From the NCBI GenBank assembly GCA_963575675.1, contig CAUYUA010000228.1, positions 1-64,000 of the forward strand: a DNA stretch of 64,000 nt, written 5' to 3'. This DNA comes from CAUYUA01 sp963575675. GTDB taxonomy: Bacteria; Pseudomonadota; Alphaproteobacteria; Azospirillales; Azospirillaceae. The position numbers were made by a program, and so were the translations under genes. The notes under the pieces are model-generated. The model worked only from the letters and a program-made list of their open reading frames with translations. It ran no database searches and was not told where the DNA came from. Below, one piece after another: positions 1 to 8,763 of the stretch (position 1 is the first letter of the stretch; every line of letters starts with the position of its first letter).

Positions 1-3000
1 GTCTCGACGTTGGAGACGGTCAAGGAATTCGCCCCCGCGCTGGAGAGCGTCAGAACATCGGCGCCTGCGGAGAGGTTGACGACGGCGCCGGAGACGGCGC
101 CATTTAAAATCACGGCGTCTGCTGCGGAGTTTCCGATGATGGTCTCAACGCCGGAGACCGTCATTGTCCCCGCCACATTGCCGAGCACAACCACATCGGT
201 TGCGGTTCCGCCGACGAGAGTTTCGACGTTGCTGACGGTGAAGCTGTTGGCTCCGTCGGCGAGCGTCAGAATATCGTTTCCGGCGGCAAGATTGACGGAC
301 ATGCCGGAGACGACGTTGGTGATGGTGACGACGTCCGCCGAGGCTCCGCCGATGAGGGTTTCGACATCGGTGACGGAAATGGTGTTGAGAACATTGCCGA
401 GCGTCACGACGTCGGTTGATCCGCCGCCGACGAGGGTTTCGATTTTAGAAACCGTAAGGGTGTTGGCGATGCTCGTCAATGCAACGACGTCGGTCGAAGC
501 GCCGCCGACGAGGGTTTCGACGTTGGCGATCGTTAGAGAGTTATTTCCAGCGCCGGACAAGGTCAGGGCGTCGGCTCCGGTGGAGAGATTGATGAAGACG
601 CCTGAGACCGGGCTTCCAAGCGTCAAGGCGTCGGCGACAGCGCTGCCGACGATGGTTTCAACGCCGGAAACGCTGATCGTTCCCGTTGCATAACCAAGAA
701 CGACCACGTCGGTTGCGGTTCCGCCGACGAGAGTTTCGACATTGCTGACGGTGAGGCTGTTGGCTCCGTCGGCGAGCGTCAGAACGTCATTTCCGGCGGC
801 GAGATTGATGGATGCGCCGGAAACGACGTTGGTCAGAGTGACGACGTCCGCCGAGGCTCCGCCGGTGAGAGTTTCAACGTCGGTGACGGAAATGGTGTTG
901 AGGACATTGCCGAGCGTCACGACGTCGATTGATCCACCGCCGATAAGGGTTTCGACGTTGGAGACAGTTAGAGTGTTGTTCAAACCGCTCGCGAGGGTCA
1001 CGACATCGGTTGCGGTCCCGCCAAGCAGCGTCTCGACGTTGGAGACGGTCAAAGAATTCGCCCCCGCGCTGGAGAGCGTCAGAACGTCGTTTCCGGCGGC
1101 AAGGTTGACGGACATGCCGGAGACGGCGCCGCTCAACGCAACGGTGTCCGCCAAAGCGCCGCCGACGAGGGTTTCGACGTTGCTGACGGTGATGGTGTTG
1201 AGAACATTGCCGAGCGCAACCACATCGGTCGCAGTTCCGCCGACGAGGGTTTCGACGTTGCTGACGGTGAGGCTGTTGGCTCCATCGGCGAGCGTCAGGA
1301 TATCGTTTCCGGCGGCAAGATTGACGGACACGCCGGAAGCGACGCTGCTGAGAGTGACGACATCCGCCGAAGCGCCGCCGATCAAAGTCTCAACGCCGCC
1401 AATTAAAACCGAACCGCCGAGGTTGCTCAACGTAACGGAATCGATGGAGGAGCCGCCCGTCAGCGTCTCGATGTTGCTGATCGTGATTGTGTTGGCGACG
1501 TTGTCGAGAGCAATAACGTCAACAGCGGTCCCGCCAAGCAGCGTCTCGACGTTGGAGACGGTCAAGGAATTCGCCCCCGCGCTGGAGAGCGTCAGAACAT
1601 CGGCGCCTGCGGAGAGGTTGACGACGGCGCCGGAGACGGCGCCATTTAAAATCACGGCGTCTGCTGCGGAGTTTCCGATGATGGTCTCAACGCCGGAGAC
1701 CGTCATTGTCCCCGCCACATTGCCGAGCACAACCACATCGGTTGCGGTTCCGCCGACGAGAGTTTCGACGTTGCTGACGGTGAAGCTGTTGGCTCCGTCG
1801 GCGAGCGTCAGAATATCGTTTCCGGCGGCAAGATTGACGGACATGCCGGAGACGACGTTGGTGATGGTGACGACGTCCGCCGAGGCTCCGCCGATGAGGG
1901 TTTCGACATCGGTGACGGAAATGGTGTTGAGAACATTGCCGAGCGTCACGACGTCGGTTGATCCGCCGCCGACGAGGGTTTCGATTTTAGAAACCGTAAG
2001 GGTGTTGGCGATGCTCGTCAATGCAACGACGTCGGTCGAAGCGCCGCCGACGAGGGTTTCGACGTTGGCGATCGTTAGAGAGTTATTTCCAGCGCCGGAC
2101 AAGGTCAGGGCGTCGGCTCCGGTGGAGAGATTGATGAAGACGCCTGAGACCGGGCTTCCAAGCGTCAAGGCGTCGGCGACAGCGCTGCCGACGATGGTTT
2201 CAACGCCGGAAACGCTGATCGTTCCCGTTGCATAACCAAGAACGACCACGTCGGTTGCGGTTCCGCCGACGAGAGTTTCGACATTGCTGACGGTGAGGCT
2301 GTTGGCTCCGTCGGCGAGCGTCAGAACGTCATTTCCGGCGGCGAGATTGATGGATGCGCCGGAAACGACGTTGGTCAGAGTGACGACGTCCGCCGAGGCT
2401 CCGCCGGTGAGAGTTTCAACGTCGGTGACGGAAATGGTGTTGAGGACATTGCCGAGCGTCACGACGTCGATTGATCCACCGCCGATAAGGGTTTCGACGT
2501 TGGAGACAGTTAGAGTGTTGTTCAAACCGCTCGCGAGGGTCACGACATCGGTTGCGGTCCCGCCAAGCAGCGTCTCGACGTTGGAGACGGTCAAAGAATT
2601 CGCCCCCGCGCTGGAGAGCGTCAGAACGTCGTTTCCGGCGGCAAGGTTGACGGACATGCCGGAGACGGCGCCGCTCAACGCAACGGTGTCCGCCAAAGCG
2701 CCGCCGACGAGGGTTTCGACGTTGCTGACGGTGATGGTGTTGAGAACATTGCCGAGCGCAACCACATCGGTCGCAGTTCCGCCGACGAGGGTTTCGACGT
2801 TGCTGACGGTGAGGCTGTTGGCTCCATCGGCGAGCGTCAGGATATCGTTTCCGGCGGCAAGATTGACGGACACGCCGGAAGCGACGCTGCTGAGAGTGAC
2901 GACATCCGCCGAAGCGCCGCCGATCAAAGTCTCAACGCCGCCAATTAAAACCGAACCGCCGAGGTTGCTCAACGTAACGGAATCGATGGAGGAGCCGCCC

Positions 3001-6000
3001 GTCAGCGTCTCGATGTTGCTGATCGTGATTGTGTTGGCGACGTTGTCGAGAGCAATAACGTCAACAGCGGTCCCGCCAAGCAGCGTCTCGACGTTGGAGA
3101 CGGTCAAGGAATTCGCCCCCGCGCTGGAGAGCGTCAGAATGTCGGCGCCTGCGGAGAGGTTGACGACGGCGCCGGAGACGGCGCCACTTAAAATCACGGC
3201 GTCTGCTGCGGAGTTTCCGATGATGGTCTCAACGCCGGAGACCGTCATTGTCCCCGCCACATTGCCGAGCACAACCACATCGGTTGCGGTTCCGCCGACG
3301 AGAGTTTCGACGTTGCTGACGGTGAAGCTGTTGGCTCCGTCGGCGAGCGTCAGAATATCGTTTCCGGCGGCAAGATTGACGGACATGCCGGAGACGACGT
3401 TGGTGATGGTGACGACGTCCGCCGAGGCTCCGCCGATGAGGGTTTCGACATCGGTGACGGAAATGGTGTTGAGAACATTGCCGAGCGTCACGACGTCGGT
3501 TGATCCGCCGCCGACGAGGGTTTCGATTTTAGAAACCGTAAGGGTGTTGGCGATGCTCGTCAATGCAACGACGTCGGTCGAAGCGCCGCCGACGAGGGTT
3601 TCGACGTTGGCGATCGTTAGAGAGTTATTTCCAGCGCCGGACAAGGTCAGGGCGTCGGCTCCGGTGGAGAGATTGATGAAGACGCCTGAGACCGGGCTTC
3701 CAAGCGTCAAGGCGTCGGCGACAGCGCTGCCGACGATGGTTTCAACGCCGGAAACGCTGATCGTTCCCGTTGCATAACCAAGAACGACCACGTCGGTTGC
3801 GGTTCCGCCGACGAGAGTTTCGACATTGCTGACGGTGAGGCTGTTGGCTCCGTCGGCGAGCGTCAGAACGTCATTTCCGGCGGCGAGATTGATGGATGCG
3901 CCGGAAACGACGTTGGTCAGAGTGACGACGTCCGCCGAGGCTCCGCCGGTGAGAGTTTCAACGTCGGTGACGGAAATGGTGTTGAGGACATTGCCGAGCG
4001 TCACGACGTCGATTGATCCACCGCCGATAAGGGTTTCGACGTTGGAGACAGTTAGAGTGTTGTTCAAACCGCTCGCGAGGGTCACGACATCGGTTGCGGT
4101 CCCGCCAAGCAGCGTCTCGACGTTGGAGACGGTCAAAGAATTCGCCCCCGCGCTGGAGAGCGTCAGAACGTCGTTTCCGGCGGCAAGGTTGACGGACATG
4201 CCGGAGACGGCGCCGCTCAACGCAACGGTGTCCGCCAAAGCGCCGCCGACGAGGGTTTCGACGTTGCTGACGGTGATGGTGTTGAGAACATTGCCGAGCG
4301 CAACCACATCGGTCGCAGTTCCGCCGACGAGGGTTTCGACGTTGCTGACGGTGAGGCTGTTGGCTCCATCGGCGAGCGTCAGGATATCGTTTCCGGCGGC
4401 AAGATTGACGGACACGCCGGAAGCGACGCTGCTGAGAGTGACGACATCCGCCGAAGCGCCGCCGATCAAAGTCTCAACGCCGCCAATTAAAACCGAACCG
4501 CCGAGGTTGCTCAACGTAACGGAATCGATGGAGGAGCCGCCCGTCAGCGTCTCGATGTTGCTGATCGTGATTGTGTTGGCGACGTTGTCGAGAGCAATAA
4601 CGTCAACAGCGGTCCCGCCAAGCAGCGTCTCGACGTTGGAGACGGTCAAGGAATTCGCCCCCGCGCTGGAGAGCGTCAGAATGTCGGCGCCTGCGGAGAG
4701 GTTGACGACGGCGCCGGAGACGGCGCCACTTAAAATCACGGCGTCTGCTGCGGAGTTTCCGATGATGGTCTCAACGCCGGAGACCGTCATTGTCCCCGCC
4801 ACATTGCCGAGCACAACCACATCGGTTGCGGTTCCGCCGACGAGAGTTTCGACGTTGCTGACGGTGAAGCTGTTGGCTCCGTCGGCGAGCGTCAGAATAT
4901 CGTTTCCGGCGGCAAGATTGACGGACATGCCGGAGACGACGTTGGTGATGGTGACGACGTCCGCCGAGGCTCCGCCGATGAGGGTTTCGACATCGGTGAC
5001 GGAAATGGTGTTGAGAACATTGCCGAGCGTCACGACGTCGGTTGATCCGCCGCCGACGAGGGTTTCGATTTTAGAAACCGTAAGGGTGTTGGCGATGCTC
5101 GTCAATGCAACGACGTCGGTCGAAGCGCCGCCGACGAGGGTTTCGACGTTGGCGATCGTTAGAGAGTTATTTCCAGCGCCGGACAAGGTCAGGGCGTCGG
5201 CTCCGGTGGAGAGATTGATGAAGACGCCTGAGACCGGGCTTCCAAGCGTCAAGGCGTCGGCGACAGCGCTGCCGACGATGGTTTCAACGCCGGAAACGCT
5301 GATCGTTCCCGTTGCATAACCAAGAACGACCACGTCGGTTGCGGTTCCGCCGACGAGAGTTTCGACATTGCTGACGGTGAGGCTGTTGGCTCCGTCGGCG
5401 AGCGTCAGAACGTCATTTCCGGCGGCGAGATTGATGGATGCGCCGGAAACGACGTTGGTCAGAGTGACGACGTCCGCCGAGGCTCCGCCGGTGAGAGTTT
5501 CAACGTCGGTGACGGAAATGGTGTTGAGGACATTGCCGAGCGTCACGACGTCGATTGATCCACCGCCGATAAGGGTTTCGACGTTGGAGACAGTTAGAGT
5601 GTTGTTCAAACCGCTCGCGAGGGTCACGACATCGGTTGCGGTCCCGCCAAGCAGCGTCTCGACGTTGGAGACGGTCAAAGAATTCGCCCCCGCGCTGGAG
5701 AGCGTCAGAACGTCGTTTCCGGCGGCAAGGTTGACGGACATGCCGGAGACGGCGCCGCTCAACGCAACGGTGTCCGCCAAAGCGCCGCCGACGAGGGTTT
5801 CGACGTTGCTGACGGTGATGGTGTTGAGAACATTGCCGAGCGCAACCACATCGGTCGCAGTTCCGCCGACGAGGGTTTCGACGTTGCTGACGGTGAGGCT
5901 GTTGGCTCCATCGGCGAGCGTCAGGATATCGTTTCCGGCGGCAAGATTGACGGACACGCCGGAAGCGACGCTGCTGAGAGTGACGACATCCGCCGAAGCG

Positions 6001-6268
6001 CCGCCGATCAAAGTCTCAACGCCGCCAATTAAAACCGAACCGCCGAGGTTGCTCAACGTAACGGAATCGATGGAGGAGCCGCCCGTCAGCGTCTCGATGT
6101 TGCTGATCGTGATTGTGTTGGCGACGTTGTCGAGAGCAATAACGTCAACAGCGGTCCCGCCAAGCAGCGTCTCGACGTTGGAGACGGTCAAGGAATTCGC
6201 CCCCGCGCTGGAGAGCGTCAGAATGTCGGCGCCTGCGGAGAGGTTGACGACGGCGCCGGAGACGGCGC
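1..6268. repeat. 1542-bp near-identical tandem repeat array
   Basis: Full units lie at 1-1542, 1543-3084, 3085-4626 and 4627-6168. A fifth continues for 100 bp to 6268, where the sequence diverges; the array also continues past the left edge. The unit is 514 codons, so the minus-strand reading frame is preserved. Each unit encodes fifteen sub-repeats, nine short (26-27 aa) and six long (46-47 aa), whose lengths sum to exactly 514. Units 1 and 2 differ from units 3 and 4 at offsets 56, 57 and 103; I noticed no other differences. Near-identity at DNA level points to recent expansion or ongoing homogenisation. Confidence 0.93.
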
Positions 6269-7940
6269 TGCTTAATACGACGGTATCCGCTAAGGCGCCG
6301 CCAACGAGAGTTTCGACGTTGGAAACTGTTATCGTGCTTCCGGCCACATTACCGAGAGCAACCACATCGGTTGCGGTTCCGCCGATGAGGGTTTCGACAT
6401 TACTGACGGTGAGGCTGTTGGCTCCATCGGCGAGCGTCAGAACGTCGTTTCCGGCGGAGAGATTAACCGAGGCGCCGGAAACGGCGTTGCTAAGAGTAAC
6501 AACATCCGCTGAAGCCCCACCGATGAGGGTTTCGACATCGGTGACGGAAATAGTGTTGAGAATATTGCCGAGCACAACGACATCGGCTGCGGTTCCGCCG
6601 ATCAGCGTTTCAATTTTAGAAACCGTAATCGTGTTGGCGATGTTGTCGAGAACAACGACGTCAACCGCTGTTCCGCCGATCAGCGTTTCGACGTTGGAGA
6701 CGGTCAAGGAGTTTGCGGCGGCGCTGGAAAGCGTTAAAATGTCGTTTCCAGTAGAAAGATTGACGACGGCGCCGGAGACGGCGCTGTTTAATACGACCGT
6801 ATCCGCTAAGACGCCGCCAACCAGAGTTTCGACGTTGGAGACTGTTATCGTTCCTCCGGCCACATTACCGAGAGCAACCACATCGGTTGCGGTTCCTCCG
6901 ATGAGGGTTTCGACATTACTGACGGCGAGGCTGTTGGCGCCGTTGGCGAGCGTCAGAACGTCATTTCCGGCGGCGAGATTGATGGATGCGCCGGAAACGA
7001 CGTTGGTCAGAGTGACGACGTCCGCCGAGGCTCCGCCGGTGAGAGTTTCAACGTCGGTGACGGAAATGGTGTTGAGGACATTGCCGAGCGTCACAACATC
7101 GATTGCGGTTCCGCCGACGAGAGTTTCTACTTTAGAAACCGTAAGAGTGTTGGCGATGTTCGTCAACGTAACGGCGTCGGTTGAAGCGCCGCCGACGATT
7201 GTTTCCGTGTTGGAAATGGTCAGATTATTATTGCCACTGTTGGCAAGCGTAAGCGCGTCCGTTCCGGAGCCCAAATCGACGACCATTCCGGAAATTGCCG
7301 CACCCAAAACAATAGTGTCGGCAAGCGCGCCGCCAGTGAGGCTTTCGACGCCGGATATTGTAACGGTGTTGAGTGCGTTGCCGAGCGTCACGACATCGAT
7401 TGCGGTTCCGCCGACAATCGTTTCAACATTGCCGACGCTAAGGTCGTTGGCGCCATTGGCAAGTGTCAGAGCGTCGTTTCCAGCGGCGAGGTTGATCACG
7501 CCTCCGGTGATTGCGGTGCTGAGAGTAACATTGTCTGCCGAAGCGCCGCCGGTGATGGTTTCAATATCGGTGACCGTGGTGGTGTTGAGCGTATTGCCGA
7601 GCGTTATGACGTCGGTTGCGGCTCCACCAATCAAGGTTTCAACTTTAGAGACCGTGACTGTGTTCGCAGAGAGACCCAAGACGACGACGTCTACATTGCC
7701 GCCGCCGACAATCGTTTCAACGTTTGAGATTGTTGCCGAGTTCGCTCCACTGCTTGAAAAGACGAGCGCGTCGTTGCCGGCGCTAAGGTCGACGACGGCG
7801 CCGGAGACCGGGACTCCAATCGTCACGGCGTCCGCCCCCGAACCACTGGTGAGGGTGTCAAACCCACTGACGGTGACGGAGTTGGAGGTGTTGCCGAGAG
7901 TGATTATCATGTCCTCGATCTCCCAATGCTTGGTCTTCAT
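1..7940 (-). CDS. Giant tandem-repeat protein, N-terminal part (runs off left edge)
   Basis: The minus-strand frame beginning at ATG 7940 stays open to base 1, about 2,646 codons, and no stop is reached in the window. An in-frame stop (TGA) lies upstream at 7994-7992. The product is almost entirely repeats of two kinds: short units of 26-27 residues (type VETLVGGTATDVVALGNV...) and long units of 46-47 residues that also contain a segment like NLAAGNDVLTLADGANSL. It is rich in V, T, L, G, A, S, N and D, has very few K/R in the repeats, and shows no Cys there, so it should be strongly acidic. This suits a secreted, beta-rich, possibly calcium-binding surface protein or adhesin. No signal peptide is seen, so type I secretion via an unseen C-terminus is an inference. 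The nonapeptide GGxGxDxLx of true RTX proteins is not visible. ATG 7910 is an alternative start; neither start has a clear Shine-Dalgarno. Repeats begin within about 20 residues of the start, so a longer original N-terminus may have been lost. Confidence 0.82.
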   Translation of the reverse strand, partial: MKTKHWEIEDMIITLGNTSNSVTVSGFDTLTSGSGADAVTIGVPVSGAVVDLSAGNDALVFSSSGANSATISNVETIVGGGNVDVVVLGLSANTVTVSKVETLIGGAATDVITLGNTLNTTTVTDIETITGGASADNVTLSTAITGGVINLAAGNDALTLANGANDLSVGNVETIVGGTAIDVVTLGNALNTVTISGVESLTGGALADTIVLGAAISGMVVDLGSGTDALTLANSGNNNLTISNTETIVGGASTDAVTLTNIANTLTVSKVETLVGGTAIDVVTLGNVLNTISVTDVETLTGGASADVVTLTNVVSGASINLAAGNDVLTLANGANSLAVSNVETLIGGTATDVVALGNVAGGTITVSNVETLVGGVLADTVVLNSAVSGAVVNLSTGNDILTLSSAAANSLTVSNVETLIGGTAVDVVVLDNIANTITVSKIETLIGGTAADVVVLGNILNTISVTDVETLIGGASADVVTLSNAVSGASVNLSAGNDVLTLADGANSLTVSNVETLIGGTATDVVALGNVAGSTITVSNVETLVGGALADTVVLSSAVSGAVVNLSAGADILTLSSAGANSLTVSNVETLLGGTAVDVIALDNVANTITISNIETLTGGSSIDSVTLSNLGGSVLIGGVETLIGGASADVVTLSSVASGVSVNLAAGNDILTLADGANSLTVSNVETLVGGTATDVVALGNVLNTITVSNVETLVGGALADTVALSGAVSGMSVNLAAGNDVLTLSSAGANSLTVSNVETLLGGTATDVVTLASGLNNTLTVSNVETLIGGGSIDVVTLGNVLNTISVTDVETLTGGASADVVTLTNVVSGASINLAAGNDVLTLADGANSLTVSNVETLVGGTATDVVVLGYATGTISVSGVETIVGSAVADALTLGSPVSGVFINLSTGADALTLSGAGNNSLTIANVETLVGGASTDVVALTSIANTLTVSKIETLVGGGSTDVVTLGNVLNTISVTDVETLIGGASADVVTITNVVSGMSVNLAAGNDILTLADGANSFTVSNVETLVGGTATDVVVLGNVAGTMTVSGVETIIGNSAADAVILSGAVSGAVVNLSAGADILTLSSAGANSLTVSNVETLLGGTAVDVIALDNVANTITISNIETLTGGSSIDSVTLSNLGGSVLIGGVETLIGGASADVVTLSSVASGVSVNLAAGNDILTLADGANSLTVSNVETLVGGTATDVVALGNVLNTITVSNVETLVGGALADTVALSGAVSGMSVNLAAGNDVLTLSSAGANSLTVSNVETLLGGTATDVVTLASGLNNTLTVSNVETLIGGGSIDVVTLGNVLNTISVTDVETLTGGASADVVTLTNVVSGASINLAAGNDVLTLADGANSLTVSNVETLVGGTATDVVVLGYATGTISVSGVETIVGSAVADALTLGSPVSGVFINLSTGADALTLSGAGNNSLTIANVETLVGGASTDVVALTSIANTLTVSKIETLVGGGSTDVVTLGNVLNTISVTDVETLIGGASADVVTITNVVSGMSVNLAAGNDILTLADGANSFTVSNVETLVGGTATDVVVLGNVAGTMTVSGVETIIGNSAADAVILSGAVSGAVVNLSAGADILTLSSAGANSLTVSNVETLLGGTAVDVIALDNVANTITISNIETLTGGSSIDSVTLSNLGGSVLIGGVETLIGGASADVVTLSSVASGVSVNLAAGNDILTLADGANSLTVSNVETLVGGTATDVVALGNVLNTITVSNVETLVGGALADTVALSGAVSGMSVNLAAGNDVLTLSSAGANSLTVSNVETLLGGTATDVVTLASGLNNTLTVSNVETLIGGGSIDVVTLGNVLNTISVTDVETLTGGASADVVTLTNVVSGASINLAAGNDVLTLADGANSLTVSNVETLVGGTATDVVVLGYATGTISVSGVETIVGSAVADALTLGSPVSGVFINLSTGADALTLSGAGNNSLTIANVETLVGGASTDVVALTSIANTLTVSKIETLVGGGSTDVVTLGNVLNTISVTDVETLIGGASADVVTITNVVSGMSVNLAAGNDILTLADGANSFTVSNVETLVGGTATDVVVLGNVAGTMTVSGVETIIGNSAADAVILNGAVSGAVVNLSAGADVLTLSSAGANSLTVSNVETLLGGTAVDVIALDNVANTITISNIETLTGGSSIDSVTLSNLGGSVLIGGVETLIGGASADVVTLSSVASGVSVNLAAGNDILTLADGANSLTVSNVETLVGGTATDVVALGNVLNTITVSNVETLVGGALADTVALSGAVSGMSVNLAAGNDVLTLSSAGANSLTVSNVETLLGGTATDVVTLASGLNNTLTVSNVETLIGGGSIDVVTLGNVLNTISVTDVETLTGGASADVVTLTNVVSGASINLAAGNDVLTLADGANSLTVSNVETLVGGTATDVVVLGYATGTISVSGVETIVGSAVADALTLGSPVSGVFINLSTGADALTLSGAGNNSLTIANVETLVGGASTDVVALTSIANTLTVSKIETLVGGGSTDVVTLGNVLNTISVTDVETLIGGASADVVTITNVVSGMSVNLAAGNDILTLADGANSFTVSNVETLVGGTATDVVVLGNVAGTMTVSGVETIIGNSAADAVILNGAVSGAVVNLSAGADVLTLSSAGANSLTVSNVE
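6945..7094. repeat. 150-bp exact copy of an array segment outside the array
   Basis: This block matches 771-920 (and the equivalent places in the other units) base for base, while its flanks have diverged. The offset is 6174 bp, that is four array periods plus 6 bp, so frame is kept. It looks like a segment exchanged by recombination or gene conversion inside the giant minus-strand gene. Confidence 0.75.
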
Positions 7941-8763
7941 CAAGCAATTTTGCGACAGACCGTCGTTTTGGGCTCGACGCGCCGTTGTGGTTCAGTTTTC
8001 CTATTTCTCTCGCTTCTTATGCGAGAGGTTTTGACGTTCAGCGCAAGGACGCGTCTAGCCCGCAGATGCTACCTTTGGCGTGCGCTTGAAGCGGCATTCT
8101 TGTTAAGCAATATTCATGCAAACTTTCACGCCGACGCACAGAGTTTTCTCATAAAAACTGTTGAAGTCGTCAACAGTTTCTTAATGCTACCCTTTTTAGG
8201 AAAAAAAATCAATCACGATAAATACAGCGGCGGATTTTGAAGAAGCGGTGAGGCTTTTGAGACAGAATGATAGGACGACTCCCGAATCGAGAATATCGAA
8301 ACTTCGAGAGAAATTTTTAGCATTCTAAGAGGTGGGCGAATTTCGGAGAGAGGAAAGGGGAGGGAGACGTCATTTTTCTTACAGACCCTACGGTTTCTTG
8401 GTTCATTTTTGCCGAGTCATTTTTGCCGCTTGCGGGCAAAAGGAACCCAGGCGCAACTACTTCGAGTATAAAACCAATGTTGCTAAATTATATCAATAAA
8501 TAGAATAATGAATTTTAATTCCTTGAATTTTATATAAAATCACAATCATTAGGCTGTCTTGGATAAAAAAAGAACTGAAAGACCAGTAAGTTAAAGAAAA
8601 CATTCTCTAGTTCTTTGAACGTATGGAGCCTTTGACCCATAAAAAAACAATGGAGTAAGAAAATTAAGAGAGTCGATAGACATAATCTTCTCTCTATCTT
8701 CTCTCTCTATTAATTTTTATGTAAGATGCAAAACGCAAGCGTCAATCGCTCGATTCGTTGGCT
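7941..8763. other. Non-coding gap between smc and the giant repeat gene
   Basis: About 820 bp, AT-rich toward smc, with no credible gene. It must hold the promoter and 5' leader of the minus-strand giant gene. Hairpins are visible at 8007-8027 (CTCTCGC arms), 8155-8179 (10-bp arms) and 8421-8441 (TTTTGCC/GGCAAAA). A 12-bp direct repeat TCATTTTTGCCG occurs at 8403-8414 and 8417-8428. No tRNA-like fold was recognised. Confidence 0.6.
8150..8180 (-). terminator. Putative intrinsic terminator downstream of smc
   Basis: Inverted repeat at 8155-8179 with 10-bp arms around a 5-nt loop. Read on the minus strand the stem is followed by a run of T, so it could end smc transcription before the giant repeat gene. 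The stem is AT-rich and it lies about 590 bp past the smc stop, so the assignment is tentative. Confidence 0.4.

Noticed and set aside
1..6268. CRISPR or satellite array
   Set aside because: Units are 1542 bp, coding, with no spacer-repeat alternation.
1..7940. Classical RTX calcium-binding protein
   Set aside because: The nonapeptide GGxGxDxLx is not visible; only a loose AGNDxLTL pattern recurs, so RTX is not asserted.
10..8034. Plus-strand open frames of 227, 497 (three times) and 888 codons in the repeat region
   Set aside because: They are antisense to a continuous, biologically regular minus-strand repeat protein. They break at a TAA in every unit (in codons reading Gly-Tyr-Ala on the other strand) and restart at in-phase TTG codons.
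7926..8240. 104-codon plus-strand frame
   Set aside because: It overlaps the start of the giant gene, has no ribosome site and no family likeness.
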